64,000 nucleotides of DNA from an uncultured Oscillospiraceae bacterium (GTDB taxonomy: Bacteria > Bacillota > Clostridia > Oscillospirales > Oscillospiraceae). Positions 33,354-41,200 of the stretch are shown here, piece after piece. Each line of letters opens with the position of its first letter. The first letter of the stretch is position 1. The notes beneath the pieces were generated by a model. It had not been told where the DNA came from. It worked only from the letters and a program-made list of their open reading frames with translations, and made no database searches. The position numbers and the translations under genes were made by a program. The stretch lies in assembly GCA_944385415.1 (NCBI GenBank), contig CALWXC010000010.1, forward strand, positions 22,320 through 86,319. The letters are read 5' to 3'.

Positions 33354-34457
33354 TCATGATCCCAGTTGACCCGATTCCACGCGGCGTTTCAGGTCCAAAA
33401 CCTTTTCCTCAATCTGTTTCATGACGGCAAGGAACGTGCTGTCCGGCTGGCCGGTGGGGTCATCAAGACCCCAGTCCTCCCGATGGGAGCAGGGCAGGGT
33501 GGGGCACTGAACATTGCAGCCCATGGTGACCACAATATCCACCGTCGGCAGGGCGGAAAGGGGTTTATTGTGCTGGGATTGGGCCATGTCGATGCCGTAG
33601 ACCTGCCGCATCAGACGCACCGCGTCGGGGTTGATCTGTGCGCCGGGTTCGGTACCGGCGGAAAAACTCTCGAATACATCCCCGGCCAGATGCTTTCCCA
33701 GCGCTTCCGCCATCTGACTGCGGCAGGAGTTATGGACGCAGAGGAAGGCCACCTTGGGGCGTTTGCGGTTGATGGGCGCAAAGGGGCAGCGTTTGCCAAT
33801 GCACTGGTTGTTCTGCTTCAAATAGGTGCAGACGGGGACGGTCCGCGTCATGGACACCCCCAGGTGTTCCCGTGCAAAGTCCACGGCGGCCAGAATGGCC
33901 AGGTAGGAATCCCGCTTGCAGCAGCGGGGGCCGCCCACCTTGCCGATGCTGTCCAGGGCCCGGCCGGTCATCTGATTGCTCAATCCCCAGGGCTCCTGGG
34001 CCAGGGGCGTGGACTCTGTGGCAATGGCCAGAAACTGCCCCGCACTGATGCCCGCACCGCAGGCGCCCCAAAATCCGCAGGCGCCGCCGGGAACGGCCTT
34101 GCCCCGGCTGTACATCTCGTGCAGAGCTGCTTCCAAATCCAGGACGCCCCCGGCGTTTTTGTAGGCGGTGAGCAGGGCCGCGCCCACCATCACATGGTGT
34201 TCCGGGCCGTGCATATGGCAGAACGGCAGGTCCATCATCCGCCGGAGGATGGCGACAGGGTCCGTGGAGGTCTCCGAGAGACACAGGCCGAAAATGCTGT
34301 CCATACCCTGGGTGTGGCACTCGCTGCATACATAGTGTCCATTGACGCAGCGGGTTTTACTGGGCTCTTGCTTGTGGCAGATGGCGCACTCCATCATCTG
34401 GTCCTGCACCAGATATTCCAGCGGCGCTTTGCAGATCAAACATTCTTCCTTGCTCAT
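33354..34457 (-). CDS. DUF5714 domain fused to thioredoxin-type arsenate reductase
   Basis: A 367-residue fusion. Residues 1-230 are DUF5714-like: a cysteine-rich, probably zinc-binding head (C7, C10, C24, C27, C37, C44, C47) and a helical domain with GGACGFWGACGAG and GGPRCCKRD. Residues 233-367 are a low-molecular-weight-phosphatase fold with catalytic loop CVHNSCRSQMAEA (C240-R246), the shuttle cysteine region MGCNVQCPTLPC (C314, C318, C323) and WGLDDP. This is the full residue set of ArsC from Gram-positive plasmids. The ATGA overlaps the upstream hydrolase gene. It is last of a six-gene operon. The role of DUF5714 is unknown; arsenate reduction is inferred. Confidence 0.85.
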   Translation of the reverse strand: MSKEECLICKAPLEYLVQDQMMECAICHKQEPSKTRCVNGHYVCSECHTQGMDSIFGLCLSETSTDPVAILRRMMDLPFCHMHGPEHHVMVGAALLTAYKNAGGVLDLEAALHEMYSRGKAVPGGACGFWGACGAGISAGQFLAIATESTPLAQEPWGLSNQMTGRALDSIGKVGGPRCCKRDSYLAILAAVDFAREHLGVSMTRTVPVCTYLKQNNQCIGKRCPFAPINRKRPKVAFLCVHNSCRSQMAEALGKHLAGDVFESFSAGTEPGAQINPDAVRLMRQVYGIDMAQSQHNKPLSALPTVDIVVTMGCNVQCPTLPCSHREDWGLDDPTGQPDSTFLAVMKQIEEKVLDLKRRVESGQLGS

Positions 34458-35143
34458 GTCTCAGTCTCCTCCCAGTTCCGCAGTACGGCCAGTTGTTCGG
34501 GGGTATGGAACCAGTGTTCTCCACCCTCCATCACGGTCAGCCCGGCGCTGTGCTGCCGGGCGTATATTTCAACCATTGGACGAGGTGTTAAATTGTCCTC
34601 GCTTCCGTAAAGAATGCGGACGGGACAGGTCCACTGGTGGACCGGGTGTTCCCGTACCCAGCACAGGTAGTTCCAGGACAAGGTCTGGCCGAAGGTGGTA
34701 GCAATGGTTCCCTGTTCCTGCAGTTGGCGCTCGGTCACACCGGCCCAGCCCATCATGGTTTGAATCAAGGCTTCCATGTCCAGGACAGGAGATACCAAAA
34801 GGGCGCGTGCCGGTGCCTCAACGGCCAGCATGGCAAAGTACGCCCCGATACTGGTGGCCCGGAGGGAGACGGTGTGCCAACGCGGGGTTACCCAATTCAG
34901 CGCCGCCTGAATATCGGGGACTGCTGCCCAGGGCGTCAATTCCTCGCCCCGGTCCTGACGCGCTCCATGGCCGGGCAGGTCGATGGACAGCACTTGATAT
35001 CCTTTTGGACAGACCACCTGGGCAAAGGCTTCGGCTTCCTCCTTATGGCCCATCTGGCCATGGAGAAACAGATATCCCTGCTCCGCAGGCGCACCGTATA
35101 AAACGGCAGGAATTGTACCGATCAAAACTTGTTCTGTGTTCAT
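34454..35143 (-). CDS. Alpha/beta hydrolase
   Basis: A 229-residue alpha/beta-hydrolase fold. The nucleophile elbow is RATSIGAYFAM (Ser near residue 97, with Ala in the first position of the usual GxSxG). The oxyanion region is LFLHGQMGHKEEA, IDLPGHG follows, the acid lies in LYGSEDNLTP, and the terminal His in GGEHWFHTPEQ. No signal peptide; cytoplasmic. It is coupled by 4-bp overlaps to both neighbours. The substrate is unknown (esterase or lipase-like). Confidence 0.87.
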   Translation of the reverse strand: MNTEQVLIGTIPAVLYGAPAEQGYLFLHGQMGHKEEAEAFAQVVCPKGYQVLSIDLPGHGARQDRGEELTPWAAVPDIQAALNWVTPRWHTVSLRATSIGAYFAMLAVEAPARALLVSPVLDMEALIQTMMGWAGVTERQLQEQGTIATTFGQTLSWNYLCWVREHPVHQWTCPVRILYGSEDNLTPRPMVEIYARQHSAGLTVMEGGEHWFHTPEQLAVLRNWEETET

Positions 35144-35598
35144 GTGTTTGCCTTTCCATTTTGAAGCCCGCGATAAAACCGGCGGGCGTTTTCTAGGTCC
35201 TGGGAGTCTGGATGGCCCTTGGCCGTCCCGCCTACCAGCTTAAAGGGGCCAAAGGTGTCATAGCCTTTACAGGAAAATTCACCCAGAATGGGACAGTGTT
35301 TTTCCACCGCAATCCCATGGAGGGCCTTGGCCCCGGTACCGGCCTTTAATCCGTAGGTATAGACGAAAAACACCGGTTTCCCCTGGGGGAGAGACTGCCG
35401 GGCCAATTCTACTACCGATTTGTGCATTTCAAACCCATAGATGCCGGACGCGAAGCCGATGCAGTCGTATTCCTCCAGCCGGACGGGCTGACCGACGCTC
35501 ACATCAAAGAGATCGACCCCGCCCGCTTCGGCCATGGCCTCCAAAACCTTCCGGGTGTTGCCGTGGTGGTGGGAATAGTAACAGATGGCGGTTTTCAT
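35140..35598 (-). CDS. Flavodoxin family protein
   Basis: A 152-residue flavodoxin-fold FMN protein: KTAICYYSHHHGNTRKVLEAM (phosphate-binding loop, residues 2-22), YDCIGFASGIYGFEMHK and VFFVYTYGLKAGTG flavin loops. The ATG at 35598 follows AAGGAGGAAACCC and overlaps the previous stop by ATGA. It may act as electron carrier for another gene of the operon; the redox partner is unknown. Confidence 0.88.
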   Translation of the reverse strand: MKTAICYYSHHHGNTRKVLEAMAEAGGVDLFDVSVGQPVRLEEYDCIGFASGIYGFEMHKSVVELARQSLPQGKPVFFVYTYGLKAGTGAKALHGIAVEKHCPILGEFSCKGYDTFGPFKLVGGTAKGHPDSQDLENARRFYRGLQNGKANT

Positions 35599-36314
35599 TC
35601 CGGGTTTCCTCCTTGCAGCGTCCACCCGAAATCGTTGTGGTAGATCATCTGACGGGTCATGCCGCCATCGATGCAGATATTCTCACCGGTGAGAAAGCCC
35701 GCCTTGTCCGAACAGAGATACAGCACCATATTGGCGATGTCCAGGGGATTGCCCACCCGGCCCGCAGGCTGCTGGATGGCGTCCGGGCCCTCGTAGACGG
35801 TATAGTCGGTGTCAATCCAGCCGGGAGAAATGGAGTTGACCCGCACTTTGCCGCTGAAACTCACGGCCAAGGCATGGGTCAACGCGGCAATGCCGCCCTT
35901 GGCCGCCGTGTAGCTCTCCGTCTGGGGCTGGCTCATCCGGTCCCGGGACGAGGAGATGTTCACGATGGCCCCGCCGGGGGCGAAGTGGGGCGCGAACAGC
36001 TTGGAAAGGTAAAAGGGCGCGGTGACGCCCACCCGCAGGGCGTAGTTAAACTCGTCATAGGTACAATCGTCAATGCCTTTCATCAGGGGCAGGGCGTTGT
36101 TAATGAGATAGTCCACATGGCCGTAATCGGCCAGGACTTTCCGGGAGAAGTTCTCTAAAACGGTCTGATCAGCCAAATCGCCCACAAAATAGTCGTTGGG
36201 CAGCAGATCAATGACGCACACCGCGGCGCCCTCTTTTTGAAATTCCTCCACAATGGCCTTGCCGATGCCCCGTGCGCCGCCGGTGACGACGGCCACTTTC
36301 TTTTCAAATATCAT
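35595..36314 (-). CDS. Short-chain dehydrogenase/reductase
   Basis: A 239-residue classical SDR. Nucleotide site TGGARGIGKA (about residues 11-20), NNA at about 88, catalytic Ser in NISSSRDR and YTAAKGG (Tyr-x3-Lys, about 147-151), then SPGWIDTDY and the family end DGGMTRQM. The absence of an Arg pair and the acidic residue after beta-2 (CVIDLLPND) suggest NAD(H) preference. It sits nine bases after the TIGR04076 gene and is coupled to the flavodoxin gene. Confidence 0.92.
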   Translation of the reverse strand: MIFEKKVAVVTGGARGIGKAIVEEFQKEGAAVCVIDLLPNDYFVGDLADQTVLENFSRKVLADYGHVDYLINNALPLMKGIDDCTYDEFNYALRVGVTAPFYLSKLFAPHFAPGGAIVNISSSRDRMSQPQTESYTAAKGGIAALTHALAVSFSGKVRVNSISPGWIDTDYTVYEGPDAIQQPAGRVGNPLDIANMVLYLCSDKAGFLTGENICIDGGMTRQMIYHNDFGWTLQGGNPE

Positions 36315-36323
36315 ACGATCACC

Positions 36324-36638
36324 TCACTCTGCGTCCTCGTCCAACGCTTCCACCAGAAAGCTCACCGGACGAAACCCGTCGTTGCAGGAGAGCATGGCGG
36401 ACTTGGGATTCTGCATCCAGCCGTCATAAAAATTCCCGCCGCCGTGGCTCAGGGCCAGCACAAAGGGGGAGAGGGTGTCCCAGGCGCTTTGACAAAAGCC
36501 CTCGGGCTTCTCCCAGCCGTTGGCGATAAAGACTTGACCCACCGCCATATCACAGGCGTGGGTGATGGGATTTTCGTACTGGGCCATCAGGTCCTCATAC
36601 CGGGCCATGCGCATGACGGTGATCTTACATTTTTTCAT
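36324..36638 (-). CDS. TIGR04076 family protein
   Basis: A 104-residue soluble protein typical of TIGR04076: MKKCKITVMRMARYEDL at the start, VGQVFIANGWEKPEGFC, AWDTLSPFVLALSHGGG and GWMQNPKSAMLSCNDGFRPV near the end. The two conserved cysteines and aromatic residues suggest a cofactor or metal, but no function is established for the family. The start overlaps the def-like stop by four bases. Confidence 0.88.
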   Translation of the reverse strand: MKKCKITVMRMARYEDLMAQYENPITHACDMAVGQVFIANGWEKPEGFCQSAWDTLSPFVLALSHGGGNFYDGWMQNPKSAMLSCNDGFRPVSFLVEALDEDAE

Positions 36639-37045
36639 ATGATAATCCCCTCGCAGTGGTCCAGCTCGTGCTGGATGATCTGGGCGGTCCAGCCGGTAAA
36701 AGTTTTCAGCCGGACCTGGAACTGCTCGTTCTGCCAGCGAACCTTGATGGACTGCCAGCGTTTGGCCGGACGGGTGCCGGTGAGGGAGAGACAGCCTTCC
36801 TCCGCGTCATAGGGGCCGGATTTTTTCACCAGTTCCGGATTGAACATGACCATATAGGTGCCCTCGTTGTCAAAGGCAATGATCCGCTTGTTGACGCCGA
36901 TCATATTGGCCGCCATGCCCACACAGCCGTTTTTGTGGTATTCCAGGGTTTCCAGCAGGTCGGCGGCAACGGAGAGGTCGTCCGGCGTGGCGGGCTCCGC
37001 CTTTTGGGCGAGAAAGGTTTCGTCTTTGCAGATGTCTCGAATCAT
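36635..37045 (-). CDS. Peptide deformylase-like protein with altered motif I
   Basis: A 136-residue member of the deformylase family. Motif II EEGCLS (metal Cys) and motif III QHELDH (H126, E127, H130) are intact. In motif I the usual GxGLAAxQxG reads GCVGMAANMIG, so the glutamine that stabilises the transition state is Met. It ends six residues after HELDH, like other short clostridial Def-like proteins. The ATG at 37045 follows ATAAGGAGCACCC. It may be a weak or specialised deformylase or another Fe/Zn hydrolase; a housekeeping def is expected elsewhere. First gene of the six-gene operon. Confidence 0.82.
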   Translation of the reverse strand: MIRDICKDETFLAQKAEPATPDDLSVAADLLETLEYHKNGCVGMAANMIGVNKRIIAFDNEGTYMVMFNPELVKKSGPYDAEEGCLSLTGTRPAKRWQSIKVRWQNEQFQVRLKTFTGWTAQIIQHELDHCEGIII

Positions 37046-37082
37046 AGTGGGTGCTCCTTATGTTGTCGGTTGGCGTGTGCCG

Positions 37083-37240
37083 TCACCGAACCGGGGTGTA
37101 TTGGATTTGGGCGACCTTGTCCGTGGTCTCCAGCTTGAAGATCACCGGATGCAGGACGTTGGTGCTCTTATCATACCGTCCCACCCATGGTACTGTCAAT
37201 GGCCCGTCCAATCCCGCTGCCTATGGTGGTACCATAGCAA
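37083..37240 (-). pseudogene. C-terminal remnant of an unidentified protein
   Basis: A minus-strand reading frame ends at 37083 with RYDKSTNVLHPVIFKLETTD then KVAQIQYTPVR and a stop. Immediately upstream, in another frame, GTTIGSGIGRAIDSTMG reads as coding. The two join across a one-base-type shift near 37178, and nothing upstream continues. It looks like the frameshifted tail of a deleted gene; the family is not recognised. Confidence 0.4.
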
Positions 37241-37285
37241 ACAGCCGGCGAGCGCCACAGTACATGGCGCTCGCCGGCTGTTTTT
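37239..37285. terminator. 19-bp perfect terminator hairpin
   Basis: Arms 37239-37257 and 37265-37283 are perfect complements (AAACAGCCGGCGAGCGCCA and its reverse complement) with TTTTT following on the plus strand. Confidence 0.85.
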
Positions 37286-37398
37286 GTGCAATATGGGGTG
37301 GTTCTGTTATGCCATGGGGGCCGTTCCACGCCAGCCGAAACCGGCGGTTTCGGATGACTGGGTGGAATTGGTCTGGGTCAGGTCTGTGGTCTGGGTCA

Positions 37399-38005
37399 TC
37401 AGTTCCGCAATCCGCTCCATGACATCGGAAATACCACATTCAATTCCACATCGCTGTCATAGCCCCAGATCCGCTCCAGAAACCGCTCAGTGGGAATGAG
37501 CTGTCGGGGATTGCGCAGCAGCAGCTCCATCATCTGATATTCTTTGTTGGCCAGACGAAAGCTGCCGTGGGGGGGAGGACAGCTCAAAGGTGGCCTGATC
37601 CAGCGTAATATTGCCCAGGGTGAGGCGGCTGGTCACCTGGCCGCCGGTCTGGCTCCGGGTCATGGCCCGAATGCGGGCCAGCAGCTCGGCGGTGGAAAAG
37701 GGCTTGGTCAGATAGTCATTAGCTCCCATGTCCAGGCCGGTGACCTTGTCCGCCACCTCCGATTTGGCGGTTAACAGCAGCACGGGAATGGCGTTGCCCT
37801 GCTGCCGCAGCCGCCGCAGCGCTTCCAACCCGTCCACCTTGGGCATCATAATATCCATAATTACCGCGTCATAATTTCCGGCCTCCAGATAGGCCAGAGC
37901 CTCCTCCCCGTCGTACACCGGGTCTACAGAATAGTTGTTCTTTTCCAGCAGGGCCGTCACCGCCCGGGACAGGGAACGTTCATCCTCTGCAAACAATATG
38001 CGCAT
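37399..38005 (-). pseudogene. OmpR-type response regulator, frameshifted and 3'-truncated
   Basis: The receiver domain is intact: MRILFAEDE, VIMDIMMPKVDGLEAL (phospho-Asp near residue 51) and LTKPF, followed by the linker. At a run of seven G (37569-37575) the frame shifts; the winged-helix domain then continues in another frame (SFRLANKEYQMMELLLRNPR, IPTERFLERIWGYDSDVELN) and stops abnormally after FPMSWSGLRN. The recognition helix and wing are missing. The start at 38005 has GAGAGG upstream. No histidine kinase remains nearby. Probably non-functional, although the receiver could still be made. Confidence 0.85.
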
Positions 38006-38191
38006 CCGAACCATCCTCTCAATATCATTTGGAGTCAGCATACCGCAGCTGCCTTAACCTTAATTAAAATCATAGCACAGCGCAAGCGGACTGTCATGCC
38101 AGCCGGTGCAAAAAAACGGTTTCTTTTAAACTCCAGTTATGGTTGGATTCTTACACTGGCATCACGATATCGAAACAAGGAGGGCTTTTTG

Positions 38192-38668
38192 GTGAAAAAC
38201 CAAATGATTTTTCAGCGATATGAATTCAAATATCGAATGACGTTCCGCCAGTACCAGGCGGTTCTGGATGCCATGGCGCCCCATATGGTGCCGGACGAAT
38301 ACAGCCACAGCTCCATCCGCAATCTCTATTTGGACACGCCCGAGTTCCGGCTCATTCGCCGCAGCCTGGAACAGCCGGTCTACAAGGAAAAAATCCGGGT
38401 GCGCAGCTATGGCCGGGCAGGGGACCAGGACCCGGTGTTTGTGGAGCTGAAAAAGAAATATGCTTCGGTGGTGTACAAGCGCCGCATTGCCATCCCCCAG
38501 GAACAGGCCATGGCGTGTCTGGACGGGCGGCAGCCCTGGCCGGACAGCCAAATCGGCGCGGAGCTTTCCTATACCATGGAGTTTTATCAGTCGCTGCGCC
38601 CCACGGTGTTCCTGTCCTATGAGCGGGACGCCTATTGTGGCGCTTTTGTGCGCCTTGCTGGTCCTTAG
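38192..38668 (+). pseudogene. VTC-domain (polyphosphate polymerase-like) gene, 3' truncated
   Basis: The GTG at 38192 follows AACAAGGAGGGC. The product begins with the VTC tunnel pattern (QRYEFKYRMTFRQYQAVLDA, SIRNLYLDTPEF, EKIRVRSYGRAG, PVFVELKKKY, VVYKRRIA) and aligns to about residue 148. It then ends in AYCGAFVRLAGP and a stop, whereas VTC proteins run about 230-250 residues. At 38630 the sequence passes into a lipoprotein signal sequence in another frame, so a deletion has removed the end of this gene, anything between, and the start of the next. The lost tail includes tunnel strands, so activity is unlikely. Confidence 0.8.
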
Positions 38669-40367
38669 CGGCTGTGGGGTGCAGGCCAGCGAAGCAACGT
38701 CCACCGATACCGGGGAAACAGTCTCCCAGAGTGTGACGGCGGACGCGGTATCCGCCGTAGACACAAACGGACTGTTCAGTGACCGGGATTTGGCGGGTAC
38801 CTATGACGAGAGTGAAGCCGTTGCCATTACGTTGGAGGGAGACAGCGCGGTTTGCGATTCCAACAGTGTGACCGTGGAAGGCAGCCGCGTCACCATTGGC
38901 GCGGAAGGCGTCTACCTACTTTCCGGCACCCTCACCGACGGCCAGATTGTGGTCAACGCAGGTGAAACGGATAAGGTGCAGCTGGTCCTTGCGGGGGCGG
39001 ATATCACCAGCAGCACCTCCGCCGCCATCTATGCGCTGGAGGCGGATAAAGTGTTTATCACCCTGGCGGAGGGCACCGAGAACAAGCTGACCAACGGCGG
39101 GGAGTACGTGGCCATAGATGACAACAACATTGACGCGGTCATCTTCGTCAAAACCGATCTGACCTTGAACGGCTCCGGCAGTCTGACCATCAATGCCCAG
39201 GCCGGTCATGGCGTGGTGTCCAAGGACGATCTGGTGGTCACCGGCGGCAGCTACACCCTGACCGCCGCCAGCCATGGCCTGTCCGGCAAGGACAGTATCA
39301 CCATTGCCGATGGTACCTTTGCCATTACCTCCGGCAAGGATGGCATCCACGCGGAAAACAGTGAGGATACCGCGTTGGGCTATCTGTATATTGCCGACGG
39401 CAGCTTTACCATAACGGCACAGGGAGATGCCATCAGCGCCAGCGGGGCGCTCCAGATTGACGGTGGTACCTTTAACCTAAACACCGGAGAGGGAAGCGCC
39501 AGCATGGAGATGACCAGCAGCGACCAACTGGGCCCCATGGGCGGCGGTGGTCAAAGGGACTTTGCAGCCATCACTCCTCCGGAATCAGCTACAGCCCCCA
39601 CAGAGCCAGCTGAGGCTCCAACAGAACCGACGGAAGCCCCTTTGGAACTTGCCACAATTCCGGAGGAATCGTCTGCGACGGAGACAGAGGCGGATTCCAC
39701 CAGTCAAAAGGGCATTAAGGCCGAGGGCAGCTTTGCCATCAACGGCGGTACCTTTACCATTGACAGTGTGGACGATTGTCTCCATGCAGGCGGCGCGATG
39801 ACGCTGGCCGCCGGGACCTTTACCCTGAGCAGCGGCGACGACGCGGTACACTGTGACGACGCCCTGACGATTCAGAGCGGCACGTTCACCATTCCGTACT
39901 GCTACGAGGGCATCGAGGGGCTGTCCATCACCATTGAGGACGGCGTGTTCGATATTACCTCTTATGACGACGGTCTCAACGCCGCCGGTGGTGCGGACAG
40001 TTCCGGGTTTGGCGGACGGCAGCCGGATACTTTTGCCGACAGCTCCGACAGTTTTATCACCATCAACGGCGGTACGATTACCATTGTGTCCACAGGGGAC
40101 AGCGTGGATTCCAACGGCGATCTGACCATCAACGGCGGCACCCTGAACCTGACCTGCAACGGCAACGGGGATACGGCGCTGGACTGCGACGGCACCTACA
40201 CCAATAACGGCGGCGATGTCACCACCAACGACGGTTCGGAAAGTAATCCGGGCCAGATGGGCGGCGGCATGGGCGGTCATGGCGGAACCGGCGGCCGCGG
40301 CGGTATGGGCGGCCAAGGCGGCATGACGGAGAGGCCGGAACAAAGCGCCGACGCTCCTGAAGCATAA
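38619..40367 (+). CDS. Lipoprotein-like beta-helix (carbohydrate-binding domain) protein with lost native start
   Basis: A hydrophobic stretch with a lipobox (ALLCALLVLSGC) leads to a long right-handed beta-helix of the DUF4353 carbohydrate-binding type, rich in rungs such as GGSYTLTAASHGLSG and DGTFAITSGKDGIHAE. It ends with GGMGG-rich repeats. A Pro/Thr/Glu-rich linker (about residues 330-390) splits the helix. The native basic n-region is gone: the only starts are an ATG at 38619, inside the truncated VTC gene, and a GTG at 38637, both lacking a good RBS. It may be poorly expressed or silent. Relatives accompany VTC and CotH proteins on the cell surface. Confidence 0.7.
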   Translation: MSGTPIVALLCALLVLSGCGVQASEATSTDTGETVSQSVTADAVSAVDTNGLFSDRDLAGTYDESEAVAITLEGDSAVCDSNSVTVEGSRVTIGAEGVYLLSGTLTDGQIVVNAGETDKVQLVLAGADITSSTSAAIYALEADKVFITLAEGTENKLTNGGEYVAIDDNNIDAVIFVKTDLTLNGSGSLTINAQAGHGVVSKDDLVVTGGSYTLTAASHGLSGKDSITIADGTFAITSGKDGIHAENSEDTALGYLYIADGSFTITAQGDAISASGALQIDGGTFNLNTGEGSASMEMTSSDQLGPMGGGGQRDFAAITPPESATAPTEPAEAPTEPTEAPLELATIPEESSATETEADSTSQKGIKAEGSFAINGGTFTIDSVDDCLHAGGAMTLAAGTFTLSSGDDAVHCDDALTIQSGTFTIPYCYEGIEGLSITIEDGVFDITSYDDGLNAAGGADSSGFGGRQPDTFADSSDSFITINGGTITIVSTGDSVDSNGDLTINGGTLNLTCNGNGDTALDCDGTYTNNGGDVTTNDGSESNPGQMGGGMGGHGGTGGRGGMGGQGGMTERPEQSADAPEA

Positions 40368-40390
40368 ACCGGACGCCATCCCATATGAAC

Positions 40391-40447
40391 AATGCTCCCT
40401 CCCGGTGGACAGTGTTTCCATACACTGTCCACCGCAGAGGGAGCATT
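40391..40447. terminator. Bidirectional hairpin between converging genes
   Basis: An outer stem AATGCTCCCTC/GAGGGAGCATT and an inner stem GTGGACAGTGT/ACACTGTCCAC are separated by small bulges. Confidence 0.75.
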
Positions 40448-40468
40448 ATAGTTTTCCGGGGGCTGGTC

Positions 40469-41197
40469 CTATTCTGCCGCAATATCCCGATTCCGGAGAT
40501 ACCCCAGGGCGAGAAGCGTAAATACCACGGTATAGGCCAATGCCGAAAGGGCAAAGGGCAGCAAATCCAGCTCCATCTGCGGATGATTGGCCCGCATGCC
40601 CAGGCACAGCAGGGAATAGGGAAACGCATACCCCCACCCCTGGGCGGTGAACATCAGGCCCGCAATGCCGCCCACCAGGCCGAAGGCCACCGGCGGGGCA
40701 AAGGCCCGGATGACCAGACTGAAAAACAGCTGCACCGCACAGACTGAGACGCCGCCCAACGCCCCGCAGAGCATCCACTCCGGCAGCTCCGGCGGCACCG
40801 GGCCGGTGACGCCCGCGAGTTTCCCACTGAGGAGGAACAAGACGCCGATACACCCCTGGGATAACAGGGAGACCACAGCGGCTAGAATCAGTTTGGCCCC
40901 ATACAAATCCCGCACCGGCACCGGCGCGGTGAGAAAGCTGTTCCAGTTGTGGTCCGTGTGTTCCAGCCGCCACTGCCAGGCACAGAACACGCCCAGCAGC
41001 GCGGGCAGAAAGAACATGGAGGAAAACAAGGTGTGCTGGCTCCACAGACTGTACCAGCCGTTTTCCAGCGCTTCCAAATTGCCCAGATAGTTTCCGGTTC
41101 CCAGAATGGCCGGGAATATGGGCAGCACCACAAAGGCCAGCCACACCGGAGAGCGGCGGCACTTCTGTAATTCCGCTTTCAGACAACGCAGCAGCAT
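40469..41197 (-). CDS. LanG-type ABC-2 permease
   Basis: A 242-residue permease of the lantibiotic-immunity (LanE/LanG, EpiG-like) family. Six hydrophobic segments; the cytoplasmic start (MLLRCLKAELQKCRRSP) is the typical coupling helix, and the EHTDHNWNSFLTAPVPVRDLYGAKL loop after the second helix is shared by this family. It lies three bases after the companion permease and forms a heterodimer with it and the ATPase. In other species the complex expels lantibiotics or bacitracin-like peptides from the membrane. Confidence 0.88.
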   Translation of the reverse strand: MLLRCLKAELQKCRRSPVWLAFVVLPIFPAILGTGNYLGNLEALENGWYSLWSQHTLFSSMFFLPALLGVFCAWQWRLEHTDHNWNSFLTAPVPVRDLYGAKLILAAVVSLLSQGCIGVLFLLSGKLAGVTGPVPPELPEWMLCGALGGVSVCAVQLFFSLVIRAFAPPVAFGLVGGIAGLMFTAQGWGYAFPYSLLCLGMRANHPQMELDLLPFALSALAYTVVFTLLALGYLRNRDIAAE

Positions 41198-41200
41198 GCC

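Noticed and set aside
37051..37422. Plus-strand frame of 123 residues
   Set aside because: It crosses a strong terminator hairpin and has no RBS; the minus strand shows remnants of real genes.
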